Shown one piece after another: positions 17,743 through 26,752 of a stretch of 64,000 nucleotides of DNA. The number at the start of each line of letters is the position of its first letter. The stretch's first letter is position 1. Under the pieces are notes generated by a model. That model ran no database searches and was not told the origin of the DNA. It worked only from the letters and a program-made list of their open reading frames with translations. The stretch is taken from assembly GCA_026168805.1 (NCBI GenBank), contig JAPFDS010000075.1:1-64000 (forward strand), in the 5' to 3' direction. Origin of the DNA: Caryophanales bacterium (GTDB taxonomy: Bacteria > Bacillota > Bacilli > Bacillales > Amphibacillaceae). The position numbers and the translations under genes were made by a program.

Positions 17743-17914
17743 AATTATTACCTCCCTCTCTTCATTTGAACCTGTAATACTTAAGATTTATCTTACATTA
17801 ATAAGGTATGTGTACATATGAAATGATGTATAGGCGTTTGTTACATATGTGGCTGTTTAATCTAAAAAAGATAACCGTTTTCTTTAATAATTTCTTGTAA
17901 AGGGGAGAAAAAAT

Positions 17915-18637
17915 GTGACATCTGTGTATCAAGTAAAGTTAGATGGCTTTGAAGGACCACTAGATCTGTTACTTCATTTAGTAAAACAATACGAAATCGA
18001 TATATATGACATACCTGTATCAACGATTACTGAACAATATATGCATTATATTCATCAAATGAAACAACTCGAGTTAACGGTCGCAAGTGAATATCTTGTC
18101 ATGGCAGCAACATTGCTTGAACTTAAAAGTCAGATGCTTCTCCCAAAGCAAGAAATGCCTTCGGATGATGATGCGTATATGGAAGACCCTAGAGAAGAAT
18201 TAATGGAACGACTGATTACATACCGCAAATATAAACAAGCTGCTGAACAACTAGAAAAACAAGATACACATACAACCTTTACGAGAGCCCCAACAATTAT
18301 TGAAGAGAAAAAACGTCAAGTTCCTTTGCAGTCTGGATCTGTAACCGTATATGATATGATGAGTGCTCTTGATAAAATGTTTGAGAGAAAGAAATGGGAT
18401 CAACCATTAGATACTACAATTGCTCGGTCAGAAATTCCTATCGAACAAAGAATGGATGAAATTTATCAACTGCTCACACAGAAGAGTAGTGGTGTGTATT
18501 TTGATGATTTATTTACCATTCGATCAAAACCGCACATTGTTACTACATTTATAGCGTTATTAGAATTAATGAAAAATCAAACAATTATTTGTAAACAAGA
18601 ACAAAATTTTGATGCACTATATGTTTTTTTAGCGTAA
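17915..18637 (+). CDS. scpA: segregation and condensation protein ScpA
   Basis: A 240-residue kleisin subunit of the Smc-ScpAB condensin, which organises and segregates the chromosome. The N-terminal Smc-binding helix begins YQVKLDGFEGPLDLLLHLV. The C-terminal winged helix includes DDLFTIRSKPHIVTTFIALL. The start is GTG 17915, 8 bases after AAAGGGGAG; an ATG two bases earlier is out of frame. scpB follows 36 bp downstream from its own ATG. Confidence 0.95.
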   Translation: MTSVYQVKLDGFEGPLDLLLHLVKQYEIDIYDIPVSTITEQYMHYIHQMKQLELTVASEYLVMAATLLELKSQMLLPKQEMPSDDDAYMEDPREELMERLITYRKYKQAAEQLEKQDTHTTFTRAPTIIEEKKRQVPLQSGSVTVYDMMSALDKMFERKKWDQPLDTTIARSEIPIEQRMDEIYQLLTQKSSGVYFDDLFTIRSKPHIVTTFIALLELMKNQTIICKQEQNFDALYVFLA

Positions 18638-18673
18638 TTATTTTAATATGTATGTTTATATGAGGTGTCGCAC

Positions 18674-19252
18674 ATGGAAATAAATGAATTAAAAGGAATC
18701 ATCGAAGGACTTCTTTTTGCAAGTGGGGAAGATGGTATGACCGTGAGACAATTAAGTAAGACGCTCGACATCGAAGAAAATACAATTCTCCATTTGTTAG
18801 AAGAGTTATCTTTTGATTATGAGCATACAAATCGAGGAATTTGTATGATGATTGATGAAGATGTTTATGTTTTAACAACAAAAACAGAGCATAGTACTTA
18901 TATAAAGAAAATGTATGAGTCTCCTCATGCTTCCAAGCTTTCTCAAGCCGCACTTGAAACATTGGCTATTATTGCATACGAACAACCGATTACAAGAATT
19001 GAAATCGAGGAGATACGCGGTGTGAAAAGTGACCGTCCATTACAAACGCTAGTAGCCCACACGCTTGTGGAAGAAAAAGGAAGAAAGGAAAGTATTGGAA
19101 GGCCGATATTATATGGTACAACATCGACGTTTTTAACGTTTTTTGGGTTCACATCTATAGATGAGCTACCACCATTAGAACATTCATTTAATGAAGATGA
19201 AATAGAACAGGAAGCACAAGCACTGTTCGATCAAATGCATACAGACGATTAA
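18674..19252 (+). CDS. scpB: segregation and condensation protein ScpB
   Basis: A 192-residue condensin subunit that dimerises and clamps the middle of ScpA. Two winged-helix domains are visible; ALETLAIIAYEQPITRIEIE and RGVKSDRPLQTL are the hallmark stretch. ATG 18674 follows GAGGTG; an in-frame GTG at 18665 overlaps that site. It ends at a terminator, closing the scpAB unit. Confidence 0.94.
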   Translation: MEINELKGIIEGLLFASGEDGMTVRQLSKTLDIEENTILHLLEELSFDYEHTNRGICMMIDEDVYVLTTKTEHSTYIKKMYESPHASKLSQAALETLAIIAYEQPITRIEIEEIRGVKSDRPLQTLVAHTLVEEKGRKESIGRPILYGTTSTFLTFFGFTSIDELPPLEHSFNEDEIEQEAQALFDQMHTDD

Positions 19253-19278
19253 ATCACACAAAAACATGTGTGATTTTT
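19251..19278 (+). terminator. terminator after scpB
   Basis: AAATCACACA pairs with TGTGTGATTT over 10 bp, followed by T residues. The left arm overlaps the scpB stop codon. Confidence 0.8.
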
Positions 19279-19347
19279 GTTTATACATAAAACAAAGCAT
19301 GCGGACATACGTATACATAAAGAAGTACACATAGGAGGCCGTATGTT

Positions 19348-20271
19348 ATGCGATTGCTAAGTTGTTTATGTTTACTCGTACTATCCTTTCAAATATTCAT
19401 ACCCATTGGACAAGCTAATGTTCATATATCTGCTCAAAATGCGGTATTGATCGAACAAGACTCCGGTGAAGTGTTGTTTGAAAAAAATGCGCATGAAAAG
19501 CAGTCTGTCGCAAGTATAACGAAAGTAATGACAGCAATTATTGCCATTGAGTCAAACCAAATGGATGATCGTATAAAAGCTAGTAGAAATGCGATCCATA
19601 CAGAAGGGTCATCTATCTATTTAGAAGAAGGAGAAAAAATGCAGTTAGAAGACCTCATCTATGGTTTGATGCTCAGATCAGGAAATGATGCTGCTATGGC
19701 GATTGCAGAGCATATTGGGGAGAGTGAAGAGGGGTTTGTGTATTTGATGAACGAAAAAGCACGTTGGATAGGAATGACGAATACAAACTTTGCAAACCCA
19801 CATGGATTAGAGGAAGAGAATCATTATTCCACGGCTTATGATATGGCCATCCTTATGCAATATGCGATGAATAACGAAACGTTCCAAGAAATATCCGGTA
19901 CTTCTATGCATTCCGCTAAAACTCGTACATACGGGTGGAAAAATAAAAATAGGTTATTAACACAATTATATAAAAATGCTACAGGTGGCAAAACAGGCTT
20001 TACACAGAAAGCTGGTCGAACGCTCGTGACTACTGCTGCAAACAATCAACATGAATTAATCGCTGTCACACTTAACGCTCCAGACGACTGGAATGACCAT
20101 ATCCAGCTCTATACAAATGGATTCAGCCAGCTTGAAAATGAAGAAACCTATCCATTAACGAATGAAGAACATTCACAACCTGTTACAAAAAAAGAGAATC
20201 AGAAAGTCCCAATAGATTCCATCGTCATTCATATTTTCAAACAAATTATGCGTGTTGATCAACATGGTTAA
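19348..20271 (+). CDS. dacB: D-alanyl-D-alanine carboxypeptidase DacB, short form
   Basis: A 307-residue S11-family carboxypeptidase resembling B. subtilis DacB (PBP5*, about 382 aa), which controls cortex cross-linking from the mother cell. A signal peptide ends near residue 23. Motifs: SITK (Ser56/Lys59), SGN in MLRSGNDAA, and GGKTGF. The match covers the catalytic domain, but the usual C-terminal beta-rich domain is missing; only a short tail ending FKQIMRVDQHG follows. ATG follows AGGAGG. The end overlaps spmA by 8 bp, keeping the dacB-spmA-spmB order. I see no frameshift that would restore the lost domain. Confidence 0.9.
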   Translation: MRLLSCLCLLVLSFQIFIPIGQANVHISAQNAVLIEQDSGEVLFEKNAHEKQSVASITKVMTAIIAIESNQMDDRIKASRNAIHTEGSSIYLEEGEKMQLEDLIYGLMLRSGNDAAMAIAEHIGESEEGFVYLMNEKARWIGMTNTNFANPHGLEEENHYSTAYDMAILMQYAMNNETFQEISGTSMHSAKTRTYGWKNKNRLLTQLYKNATGGKTGFTQKAGRTLVTTAANNQHELIAVTLNAPDDWNDHIQLYTNGFSQLENEETYPLTNEEHSQPVTKKENQKVPIDSIVIHIFKQIMRVDQHG

Positions 20272-20860
20272 TATTATATGGGCAAGCATGGCTATTATTG
20301 GAATTATTTACGCAATGTTCAACGGGACTATGGGAGAAGTGAATGAAGCCATTATAGAAAGTGCACAAAGTGCTGTCACGTTATCATTAGGACTGATTAG
20401 TGTTTTAGTATTTTGGATAGGGATTATGAAAATTGCAGAAAAGGCCAATATATTAAAAGCAATTGCCAATCTATCCAAACCAATGATCCGCAGACTATTC
20501 CCTGATATACCAAAAGATGATCCAGTGATTGGTTATATCATGTCAAACGTGACGGCAAACGTATTTGGTCTCGGGAATGCAGCGACGCCTATGGGATTAA
20601 AAGCAATGAAACGCATGAAAGAATTAAGTAAATCAGCTACCGCTTCCCGCTCAATGATTACATTTATGGCCCTTAACACCTCAGGGTTAACGTTGATTCC
20701 TACAACAGTGATTGCAATCCGGATGCAATATGGATCCGTTTCCCCAACAGAAATTGTAGGAACTACGATTATCACGACTGTTATAAGTACGATGTCGGCT
20801 ATTTTGCTCGATCGATTATTTTTTCACATTGATCGAATGAAAAACAATCGGTCCAAATAA
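20264..20860 (+). CDS. spmA: spore maturation protein A
   Basis: A 198-residue polytopic membrane protein, collinear with B. subtilis SpmA, needed with SpmB for full spore core dehydration. The nucleoside-transporter-gate-like domain includes GNAATPMGLKAMKRMKEL and MALNTSGLTLIPTTVIAIR. ATG 20264 gives the family N terminus MVNIIWASM; an in-frame GTG at 20252 is less likely. It begins inside the last codons of dacB. Confidence 0.94.
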   Translation: MVNIIWASMAIIGIIYAMFNGTMGEVNEAIIESAQSAVTLSLGLISVLVFWIGIMKIAEKANILKAIANLSKPMIRRLFPDIPKDDPVIGYIMSNVTANVFGLGNAATPMGLKAMKRMKELSKSATASRSMITFMALNTSGLTLIPTTVIAIRMQYGSVSPTEIVGTTIITTVISTMSAILLDRLFFHIDRMKNNRSK

Positions 20861-20872
20861 GGAGGGGAAATC

Positions 20873-21403
20873 ATGGGTGTTTTTACAACAATAAGCACAT
20901 GGATCATTCCATGTTTTTTACTTATTGTGTTACTTACAGCAACATACCAAAGATTACCGACGTATGAGTTATTTGTTGAAGGGGGTAAAGAGGGGGTGCA
21001 AATGGCTTTCTCTTTGCTTCCTTTTTTAGTAGGTATGATTGTATCGATCACTATTTTGCGTAGCTCTGGGGCGATTGATGCCTTTATCGGTCTCATATCA
21101 CCAGTCCTTGCTTTTTTTGGATTTCCGGCTGATATTCTTCCGTTAGCACTGATTCGACCAATCTCTGGAACGGCCTCTCTTGGGATGACTTCGGAAATGA
21201 TTATGACACACGGACCTGATTCCTTTTTAGGTCGTCTAGCCTCAACAATGCAAGGAAGTACAGATACTACATTATATGTACTCACCATATATTTCGGGTC
21301 TGTCCAAATAAAGCGAATGAAATACGCATTAAAGGTTGGACTATTAACCGACATCATTGGTATAATAACATCAATTATCGTAGTAACTCTTATATTTGGA
21401 TAA
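20873..21403 (+). CDS. spmB: spore maturation protein B
   Basis: A 176-residue membrane protein paired with SpmA, same length class as B. subtilis SpmB (178). Recognisable stretches: YELFVEGGKEGVQMAF and LIRPISGTASLGM, plus GSTDTTLYVLTIYFGSV. ATG follows a strong GGAGGGG, 12 bp after spmA. Last gene of the dacB-spmA-spmB operon. Confidence 0.94.
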   Translation: MGVFTTISTWIIPCFLLIVLLTATYQRLPTYELFVEGGKEGVQMAFSLLPFLVGMIVSITILRSSGAIDAFIGLISPVLAFFGFPADILPLALIRPISGTASLGMTSEMIMTHGPDSFLGRLASTMQGSTDTTLYVLTIYFGSVQIKRMKYALKVGLLTDIIGIITSIIVVTLIFG

Positions 21404-21410
21404 ACTAGTA

Positions 21411-21440
21411 AAAAGCGTTAACCTAGGGTTAGCGCTTTTG
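21411..21440 (+). terminator. terminator after spmB
   Basis: AAAAGCGTTAACC pairs with GGTTAGCGCTTTT over 13 bp with one G-T pair and a very short loop. Confidence 0.8.
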
Positions 21441-21481
21441 TTTGGGATTAGATTTAAAATATATATGGAAATGGTGATTAT

Positions 21482-22225
21482 ATGTCGAACAAGCAAGAGC
21501 GATTACAAAAGTTAATCGCTCAAAGTGGACTAACATCAAGAAGAAAAGCAGAACAATTAATTGTCGACGGGAAAGTGGAAGTAAATAATAAGGTCGTCAC
21601 TACTTTAGGTACGAAAGCTTCGGTGAAAGATGAAATAAAAGTAAACGGCATTCCAATTCAGAAGGAAGAACCTGTATATTACATATTGAATAAGCCTCGT
21701 GAAGTAATCTCCAGTGTCGAGGATGATAAAGGAAGAACCGATGTTGTTGATTTACTCGGGCACGTAGAAGAGAGGGTTTTTCCAATTGGCAGACTCGATT
21801 ATCATACGTCAGGTATTTTACTTTTAACGAATGATGGTGAATTTGCAAACCTACTCATGCATCCCAAATATGAAATTGAAAAGGTTTATATTGCTAAGAT
21901 TGAGGGTATTCCTAAGAAGGAAGAACTAAAGAGGCTTTTAAAAGGGATCCAATCGGAAAAAGACCTATTAAAAGCAGTCTCTTATAAAATACAATCTGTA
22001 GACCCTAAGAAAAATGTGATGTACCTTCGTTTAACATTACACGAAGGGAAAAACCGTCACGTGAGACGAATGATGGAGGCACTAGGCTATCCAGTTGAAA
22101 AATTAACGAGAGAAAAGTATGGAAATATAACGATACAAGGACTACAATCGGGGGAATACAGGCAACTGACACCTCATGAAGTAAAACAATTGCGTGCTTT
22201 AGCACTCCAAAATGTTGAAAAGTAG
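21482..22225 (+). CDS. rluB: 23S rRNA pseudouridine synthase B
   Basis: A 247-residue RsuA-family pseudouridine synthase expected to modify 23S rRNA in helix 89. An S4 RNA-binding domain opens the protein (ERLQKLIAQSGLTSRRKAEQ). The catalytic Asp is in GRLDYHTSGILLLTNDG. C-terminal EGKNRHVRRMMEALG is typical. It precedes resABC as in B. subtilis. Confidence 0.93.
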   Translation: MSNKQERLQKLIAQSGLTSRRKAEQLIVDGKVEVNNKVVTTLGTKASVKDEIKVNGIPIQKEEPVYYILNKPREVISSVEDDKGRTDVVDLLGHVEERVFPIGRLDYHTSGILLLTNDGEFANLLMHPKYEIEKVYIAKIEGIPKKEELKRLLKGIQSEKDLLKAVSYKIQSVDPKKNVMYLRLTLHEGKNRHVRRMMEALGYPVEKLTREKYGNITIQGLQSGEYRQLTPHEVKQLRALALQNVEK

Positions 22226-22248
22226 TCATAATTTTAACAGACATAAAA

Positions 22249-22257
22249 TGGTATACT
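22249..22257 (+). promoter_or_regulatory. candidate extended -10 promoter of resA
   Basis: TGGTATACT (22249-22257) is an extended -10 element (TGn + TATACT). No clear -35 hexamer is visible. resA starts 19 bp downstream. Confidence 0.35.
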
Positions 22258-22276
22258 GATTAGAGGAGTGATGGTC

Positions 22277-22849
22277 GTGAAATTAGAAAAAGCACGAGAA
22301 CGAAAAAAAAATAAAAAGAGAAATAGATATATTTATCGCTCATCCATTCTGTTCGTATTAATTGCTGCTACTGTTTTTGCTGTTTACTCAAACAACAAAC
22401 CAGAAAAGAGTACATATGGCGCAGGTGATGATGCACCTGACTTTAAATTACAACAGCTAAACGAAGTGTTTGCAGATACGACTTTACAATTATCTGACTT
22501 ACAAGGGAAAGGCGTTATGATCAATTTTTGGAATACAAGCTGTAGTCCATGTGAGGTAGAGATGCCTTTTTTAGAAGAAACGTATGAAACATATCGTGAC
22601 AAAGGAATAGAATTTGTAGCAGTGAGCATCGATGTGAATGAATTTGTTTTGAGCAAATACATACAATCATTCGGTTTATCCTTTCCAGTTGTTCAGGATA
22701 ATAGCGACCAGGTGAAAAATTTATACAGTGTTACTAAGTTGCCTAGTAAAGTATTTATCAATGAAGACGGTGAAATTGTTGAGATTGTTGAGAAAGTAAT
22801 GAAACCTGACGAGCTAGGAACACATCTAGATGAGATTGTACCAAACTAG
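22277..22849 (+). CDS. resA: thiol-disulfide oxidoreductase ResA
   Basis: A 190-residue membrane-anchored, extracytoplasmic thioredoxin-like protein that reduces apocytochrome c before haem attachment. A basic N terminus and one membrane helix (about residues 22-38) are followed by the thioredoxin fold with C89-S-P-C92 in NFWNTSCSPCEVEMP and the cis-Pro loop TKLPSKVF. I chose GTG 22277, eight bases after GAGGAG; GTG 22268 and ATG 22271 overlap or abut that site. First gene of resABC. Confidence 0.92.
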   Translation: MKLEKARERKKNKKRNRYIYRSSILFVLIAATVFAVYSNNKPEKSTYGAGDDAPDFKLQQLNEVFADTTLQLSDLQGKGVMINFWNTSCSPCEVEMPFLEETYETYRDKGIEFVAVSIDVNEFVLSKYIQSFGLSFPVVQDNSDQVKNLYSVTKLPSKVFINEDGEIVEIVEKVMKPDELGTHLDEIVPN

Positions 22850-22875
22850 AATCACAAGTAAGGTGAGGTGTTTAT

Positions 22876-24576
22876 ATGGAAAAATTAAAATGTGAATGTG
22901 GTCACGTGAACCCACAAGGAACTGTCCTCTGTGAAGCTTGTGGTAAGCCGGTTGAAGGCAACCAGTCCGTTGATGGAAATGACGAACATGTACTATTAAA
23001 TATGCGTTATGAAGGAAGTTCACGCAGGTCGAATAAATACAATCAATCATTTGTTGATCGTATTTGGACGTTTTTTTCTTCAGTAAAAGTAGGAGTCATT
23101 CTTATTGCAATTGCTTTAGCTGCATCTGCAATAGGTACAATATTCCCACAAAAATTACATATCCCTGAAGGGGCACCATCTCGAGATCCAGCAGTCTTTT
23201 ATGAAGCATCCTATGGATTGATTGGAAAGATTTATTATCAACTAGGCTTCCATGATTTATATGACTCTTGGTGGTATATGATTCTAATCGCACTGATTGG
23301 AATTTCACTTGTTATATGTAGTTTAGATCGCTTCATACCTTTGCGCAGAGCGCTTAAACTACAACGTCCGATAAGAAATACAACGTTTTTATCACGTCAG
23401 CGTTTATATAGTGAATCAGATCATGTTTCCGCTGAAGAAACAGAACAAGTAAAAAACAAGTTAAAAGACATGCGTTACAATATCCGGGAAGAAGACGGAC
23501 ATATATTTGCAGAAAAAGGGCGTTTTTCGAGATGGGGTCCATATGTGAACCATATCGGACTGATTATTATTTTAATAGCTGCAATTTTACGCACAACGCC
23601 AATGTTTTATCTGGATGAATTTTTATGGGTTCGTGAAGGACAACAATTAACAGTACCAGGCACAAATAATGAATTTCAAATAAAGCATGAGAAGTTTACT
23701 TTAGAAACATATGGTCAGTCGGAAGAAGATTTGAAATTTAAAGAAGCGATTGAAAGCCAAGATGAATTAGTAGCGAAAAACTACCAAACGGATGCTATTA
23801 TTTATGAGTTAAATGAAGATGCTGTTGCTGGTGATGATGATGCATTAGAAGTCTATTCAGAGCCTTCGATCAGATTAAACCATCCGACGAAATTTGGTGG
23901 ATACACGATGTATCAGTCGGGCTATCAAGAGGAATTCTCTTCGATGTCATTTAAATTATATGATGTAGATGATCCTGATGAGGAAGCAATAGGAACGTTT
24001 ACATTTGATTTGTTAGATCCATCAGAAACCATGTTTACGTTAGACGATGGTTATACTGTAGAGGTCGTTCAATATTTACCAGACTTTGAACTTGTGGATA
24101 ATGTTCCAAAGCAAAAGTCAGATTACCCGAAAAATCCTGGGTTTGTATTTGCAGTTCATCCACCTGATGGGGGAGAACCAGAAGTTAGTTTTGCGGCAAT
24201 AGGCATAAACTTTGACCCCAATACAGTTGACAGTTCAGGCGGAGAGCTAAACCAGTATAAATTAGGCATCATAGATGTGGACGAACGATATGTCAGTGGA
24301 CTAGCCATCACAAGAGACTATACATTACCATTATTTGGACTAGGTGCATTGATCTTTATGATTGGTGTGATCCAAGGAATGTACTGGCAACATAGACGAA
24401 TTTGGTTACATCCAACAGAAGATAAGTTATTACTTGCAGCACATACGAATAAAAACTGGTTTGGTGTGAAAAAGGATATTGAAAAAGCAATTGAAAACAC
24501 ATCCATTGTAATGGCTCACGATCAACAAGAACTAGAAGACAAACTAAAAGAAAAAGAATCAGATGAACAGAAATAA
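22876..24576 (+). CDS. resB: cytochrome c biogenesis protein ResB
   Basis: A 566-residue System II cytochrome c synthase subunit that, with ResC, moves haem across the membrane and attaches it. It opens with a cytoplasmic zinc-ribbon-like stretch, CECGHVNPQGTVLCEACG, also present in B. subtilis ResB. Membrane segments lie near residues 70-90, 135-155, 225-240 and 485-505, around a large outer domain. Slightly longer than the B. subtilis protein (about 542). It ends just before repeat copy 3, which separates it from resC. Confidence 0.94.
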   Translation: MEKLKCECGHVNPQGTVLCEACGKPVEGNQSVDGNDEHVLLNMRYEGSSRRSNKYNQSFVDRIWTFFSSVKVGVILIAIALAASAIGTIFPQKLHIPEGAPSRDPAVFYEASYGLIGKIYYQLGFHDLYDSWWYMILIALIGISLVICSLDRFIPLRRALKLQRPIRNTTFLSRQRLYSESDHVSAEETEQVKNKLKDMRYNIREEDGHIFAEKGRFSRWGPYVNHIGLIIILIAAILRTTPMFYLDEFLWVREGQQLTVPGTNNEFQIKHEKFTLETYGQSEEDLKFKEAIESQDELVAKNYQTDAIIYELNEDAVAGDDDALEVYSEPSIRLNHPTKFGGYTMYQSGYQEEFSSMSFKLYDVDDPDEEAIGTFTFDLLDPSETMFTLDDGYTVEVVQYLPDFELVDNVPKQKSDYPKNPGFVFAVHPPDGGEPEVSFAAIGINFDPNTVDSSGGELNQYKLGIIDVDERYVSGLAITRDYTLPLFGLGALIFMIGVIQGMYWQHRRIWLHPTEDKLLLAAHTNKNWFGVKKDIEKAIENTSIVMAHDQQELEDKLKEKESDEQK

Positions 24577-24586
24577 TTATCCAATT

Positions 24587-24700
24587 TAATGAATTTCATA
24601 ATACGTATTTAACGCTATTTCACTTCAATATGTAGTTTCGTTGAACCTTTCTTAACTACATATTGTATTGAAAAAGCTGCTTTTAGTAATTATGAATTTC
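24587..24700 (-). repeat. MITE-like repeat, copy 3 (114 bp, inverted)
   Basis: Same family as copy 2 but in the opposite orientation. A perfect octamer duplication ATCCAATT flanks it (24579-24586 and 24701-24708). Its hairpin arms are CAATATGTAGTT and AACTACATATTG: compared with copies 2 and 4 both arms have changed together (C-G pair to T-A), keeping the stem. It occupies most of the gap between resB and resC. Confidence 0.85.
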
Positions 24701-24742
24701 ATCCAATTGGAGACTCTTTCCTAAATAAAGGAGGAAAAATTC

Positions 24743-25939
24743 ATGGATTTCGCATATATAAGTGAAATAGCACTTTATGCAGCGTTTATACTTTATTTAA
24801 TAGCAACATTCTTCTTTGGTGCAACCATTCGTGATAAACATACGAGTAAAGTTGACGGTGGAAGAAGTAAACCTGCGATTATTGGAATATGGATTACGCA
24901 AATAGGTTTTGCAGCCCAAGTTGTTTATTTTGTAACACGATGGATTGCGAGTGGACATGCTCCACTATCAAATATGTTTGAATTTGTAACGTTTTTCGGT
25001 ATGTCGATGGTACTAGCGTTTATTATTTTGTACTATATTTATCGACTGCCTGTTCTAGGGTTATTTGCACTCCCAATCGCGATGATTGTCATTGCATATG
25101 CTAGTATGTTTCCGACGGACCTAGCACCTCTTGTAGCTTCATTGCAGAGTCATTGGTTATATATTCATGTGTCAACTGTTTCAATAGGGAATGCAATTTT
25201 GGCCATCAGTTTTGTTACAGGTCTTATTTACCTCATTCGACAAATAGACCAAACAAAACGATCCAAGCAAACCACGTGGCTAGAAATTGTTATCTTTACA
25301 TTGTTTGTAACTGTAGGATTTATCGTGAGTACGACAGGATTTAATTTAGCAGATTACAATGCAACATTTAACTATCCTGAAAATGATCAAATCGTTACTA
25401 CACATTATCATTTACCAGCAATAGCTGGACCGAATGAAGGTGAATTAGTTACTGAAGATGCAATGAAGCCTTGGTTTGAGGCACCTGGATGGATGCTTGG
25501 TTCAGATGCCGGACGTAAATTTAATACGGTTATTTGGTCAATTATTTTTGGTTCGGTTATATATGGTATTGTCCGAATAATTTTAAGAAAACGTGTCGGA
25601 GCTGCGATTCAGCCATTACTGAAGAAAGTAAATCCTGATTTATTAGACGAGGTAACGTATCGTTCCGTAGCTATTGGATTCCCTGTATTTACACTCGGAG
25701 GGCTTATATTCGCAGCCATCTGGGCACAAATTGCATGGAATAGATTCTGGGGTTGGGACCCGAAGGAAGTGTGGGCGTTAATTACGTTCTTCTTCTATGC
25801 TGTGTTTTTACACCTCCGCTTATCAAGAGGTTGGCACGGTGAAAAATCAGCATGGCTAGCTGTCGGTGGGTTTGCGATTATCATGTTCAACATTGTTGTT
25901 GTAAACCTTGTATTAGCAGGACTTCACTCGTACGCATAA
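24743..25939 (+). CDS. resC: cytochrome c biogenesis protein ResC
   Basis: A 398-residue CcsA-type membrane protein, the haem-handling partner of ResB. About eight membrane helices are visible. The haem-handling tryptophan-rich signature is [16 protein letters not shown] near residue 333. Likely haem-ligand histidines lie in [10 protein letters not shown] and [18 protein letters not shown] follows AGGAGG. The 166-bp gap from resB, filled by a repeat, is unusual. A strong terminator follows. Confidence 0.95.
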   Translation: MDFAYISEIALYAAFILYLIATFFFGATIRDKHTSKVDGGRSKPAIIGIWITQIGFAAQVVYFVTRWIASGHAPLSNMFEFVTFFGMSMVLAFIILYYIYRLPVLGLFALPIAMIVIAYASMFPTDLAPLVASLQSHWLYIHVSTVSIGNAILAISFVTGLIYLIRQIDQTKRSKQTTWLEIVIFTLFVTVGFIVSTTGFNLADYNATFNYPENDQIVTTHYHLPAIAGPNEGELVTEDAMKPWFEAPGWMLGSDAGRKFNTVIWSIIFGSVIYGIVRIILRKRVGAAIQPLLKKVNPDLLDEVTYRSVAIGFPVFTLGGLIFAAIWAQIAWNRFWGWDPKEVWALITFFFYAVFLHLRLSRGWHGEKSAWLAVGGFAIIMFNIVVVNLVLAGLHSYA

Positions 25940-25945
25940 ACGCAT

Positions 25946-25982
25946 ACATGGTATTATCGTTTCTAGATAATACCATGTTTTT
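25946..25982 (+). terminator. strong terminator between resC and resD
   Basis: ACATGGTATTATC pairs perfectly with GATAATACCATGT (13 bp) across a 7-nt loop, followed by T residues. It should separate most resABC transcription from resDE. Confidence 0.85.
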
Positions 25983-26035
25983 ACATATGTATGTATAATA
26001 GGACATAATCAAGGAGCAATTGAAGGAGGATTTTC

Positions 26036-26752
26036 ATGGATACGAGTGCAAAAATTTTAGTAGTAGATGATGAAGAAAGAATCCGTAGATTAATTCGAAT
26101 GTACTTAGAAAGAGAAGATTTTCTCATTGAAGAAGCAGATAATGGCAAGGACGCACTTGGTATGGCTCTAGAAAATGACTACGACGTTATATTGCTAGAC
26201 ATAATGATGCCAGAAATGGATGGAATAGAAGTATGTGAAGAACTTCGTAAAGAAAAGAAAACCCCAGTGATCATGCTCACGGCTAAGGGTGAGGAAACGA
26301 ACCGTGTTCAAGGATTTGAATCAGGGGCGGATGACTATATTGTAAAACCATTTAGTCCTAGAGAAGTAGTTCTACGTGTCAAAGCGATTTTAAGACGAGT
26401 GTCTGATCAATCCTTTTCAAAAGGGGAGCCAACTGCAAAAAATTTAATTGTTTTTCCTCATTTGACCATTGACTTAGATGCTTACCGAGTAACGGCAGAT
26501 GGGACAGAAGTGAATCTCACACCGAAGGAATATGAATTGCTTTGTTTTTTAGCACGATCTCCTGATAAAGTATTTAAACGTGAGGATTTATTAAAGGAAG
26601 TGTGGAATTACGACTTTTTTGGAGATTTGAGAACGGTAGATACACATGTTAAACGGTTACGCGAGAAACTAACGACTGTGTCAAAAGACGCAGCGAAAAT
26701 GATTGTAACTGTTTGGGGTGTAGGCTATAAACTGGAAGAAGAGGATGCATAA
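26036..26752 (+). CDS. resD: response regulator ResD
   Basis: A 238-residue OmpR/PhoB-type regulator for the shift to low oxygen. Receiver domain: VDDEERIRR acidic pocket, phospho-Asp in DVILLDIMMPEMDG (about residue 57), and Lys in YIVKPFSPRE. The C-terminal winged helix includes VNLTPKEYELLCFLARS and DLRTVDTHVKRLREKL. ATG follows GGAGG. The stop overlaps the resE start by one base (TAATG). Confidence 0.95.
   Translation: MDTSAKILVVDDEERIRRLIRMYLEREDFLIEEADNGKDALGMALENDYDVILLDIMMPEMDGIEVCEELRKEKKTPVIMLTAKGEETNRVQGFESGADDYIVKPFSPREVVLRVKAILRRVSDQSFSKGEPTAKNLIVFPHLTIDLDAYRVTADGTEVNLTPKEYELLCFLARSPDKVFKREDLLKEVWNYDFFGDLRTVDTHVKRLREKLTTVSKDAAKMIVTVWGVGYKLEEEDA

Noticed and set aside
19279-19340. 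Sigma-E promoter for dacB
   Set aside because: CATACGTA with ACATAAA 14 bp upstream is too far from consensus to list.
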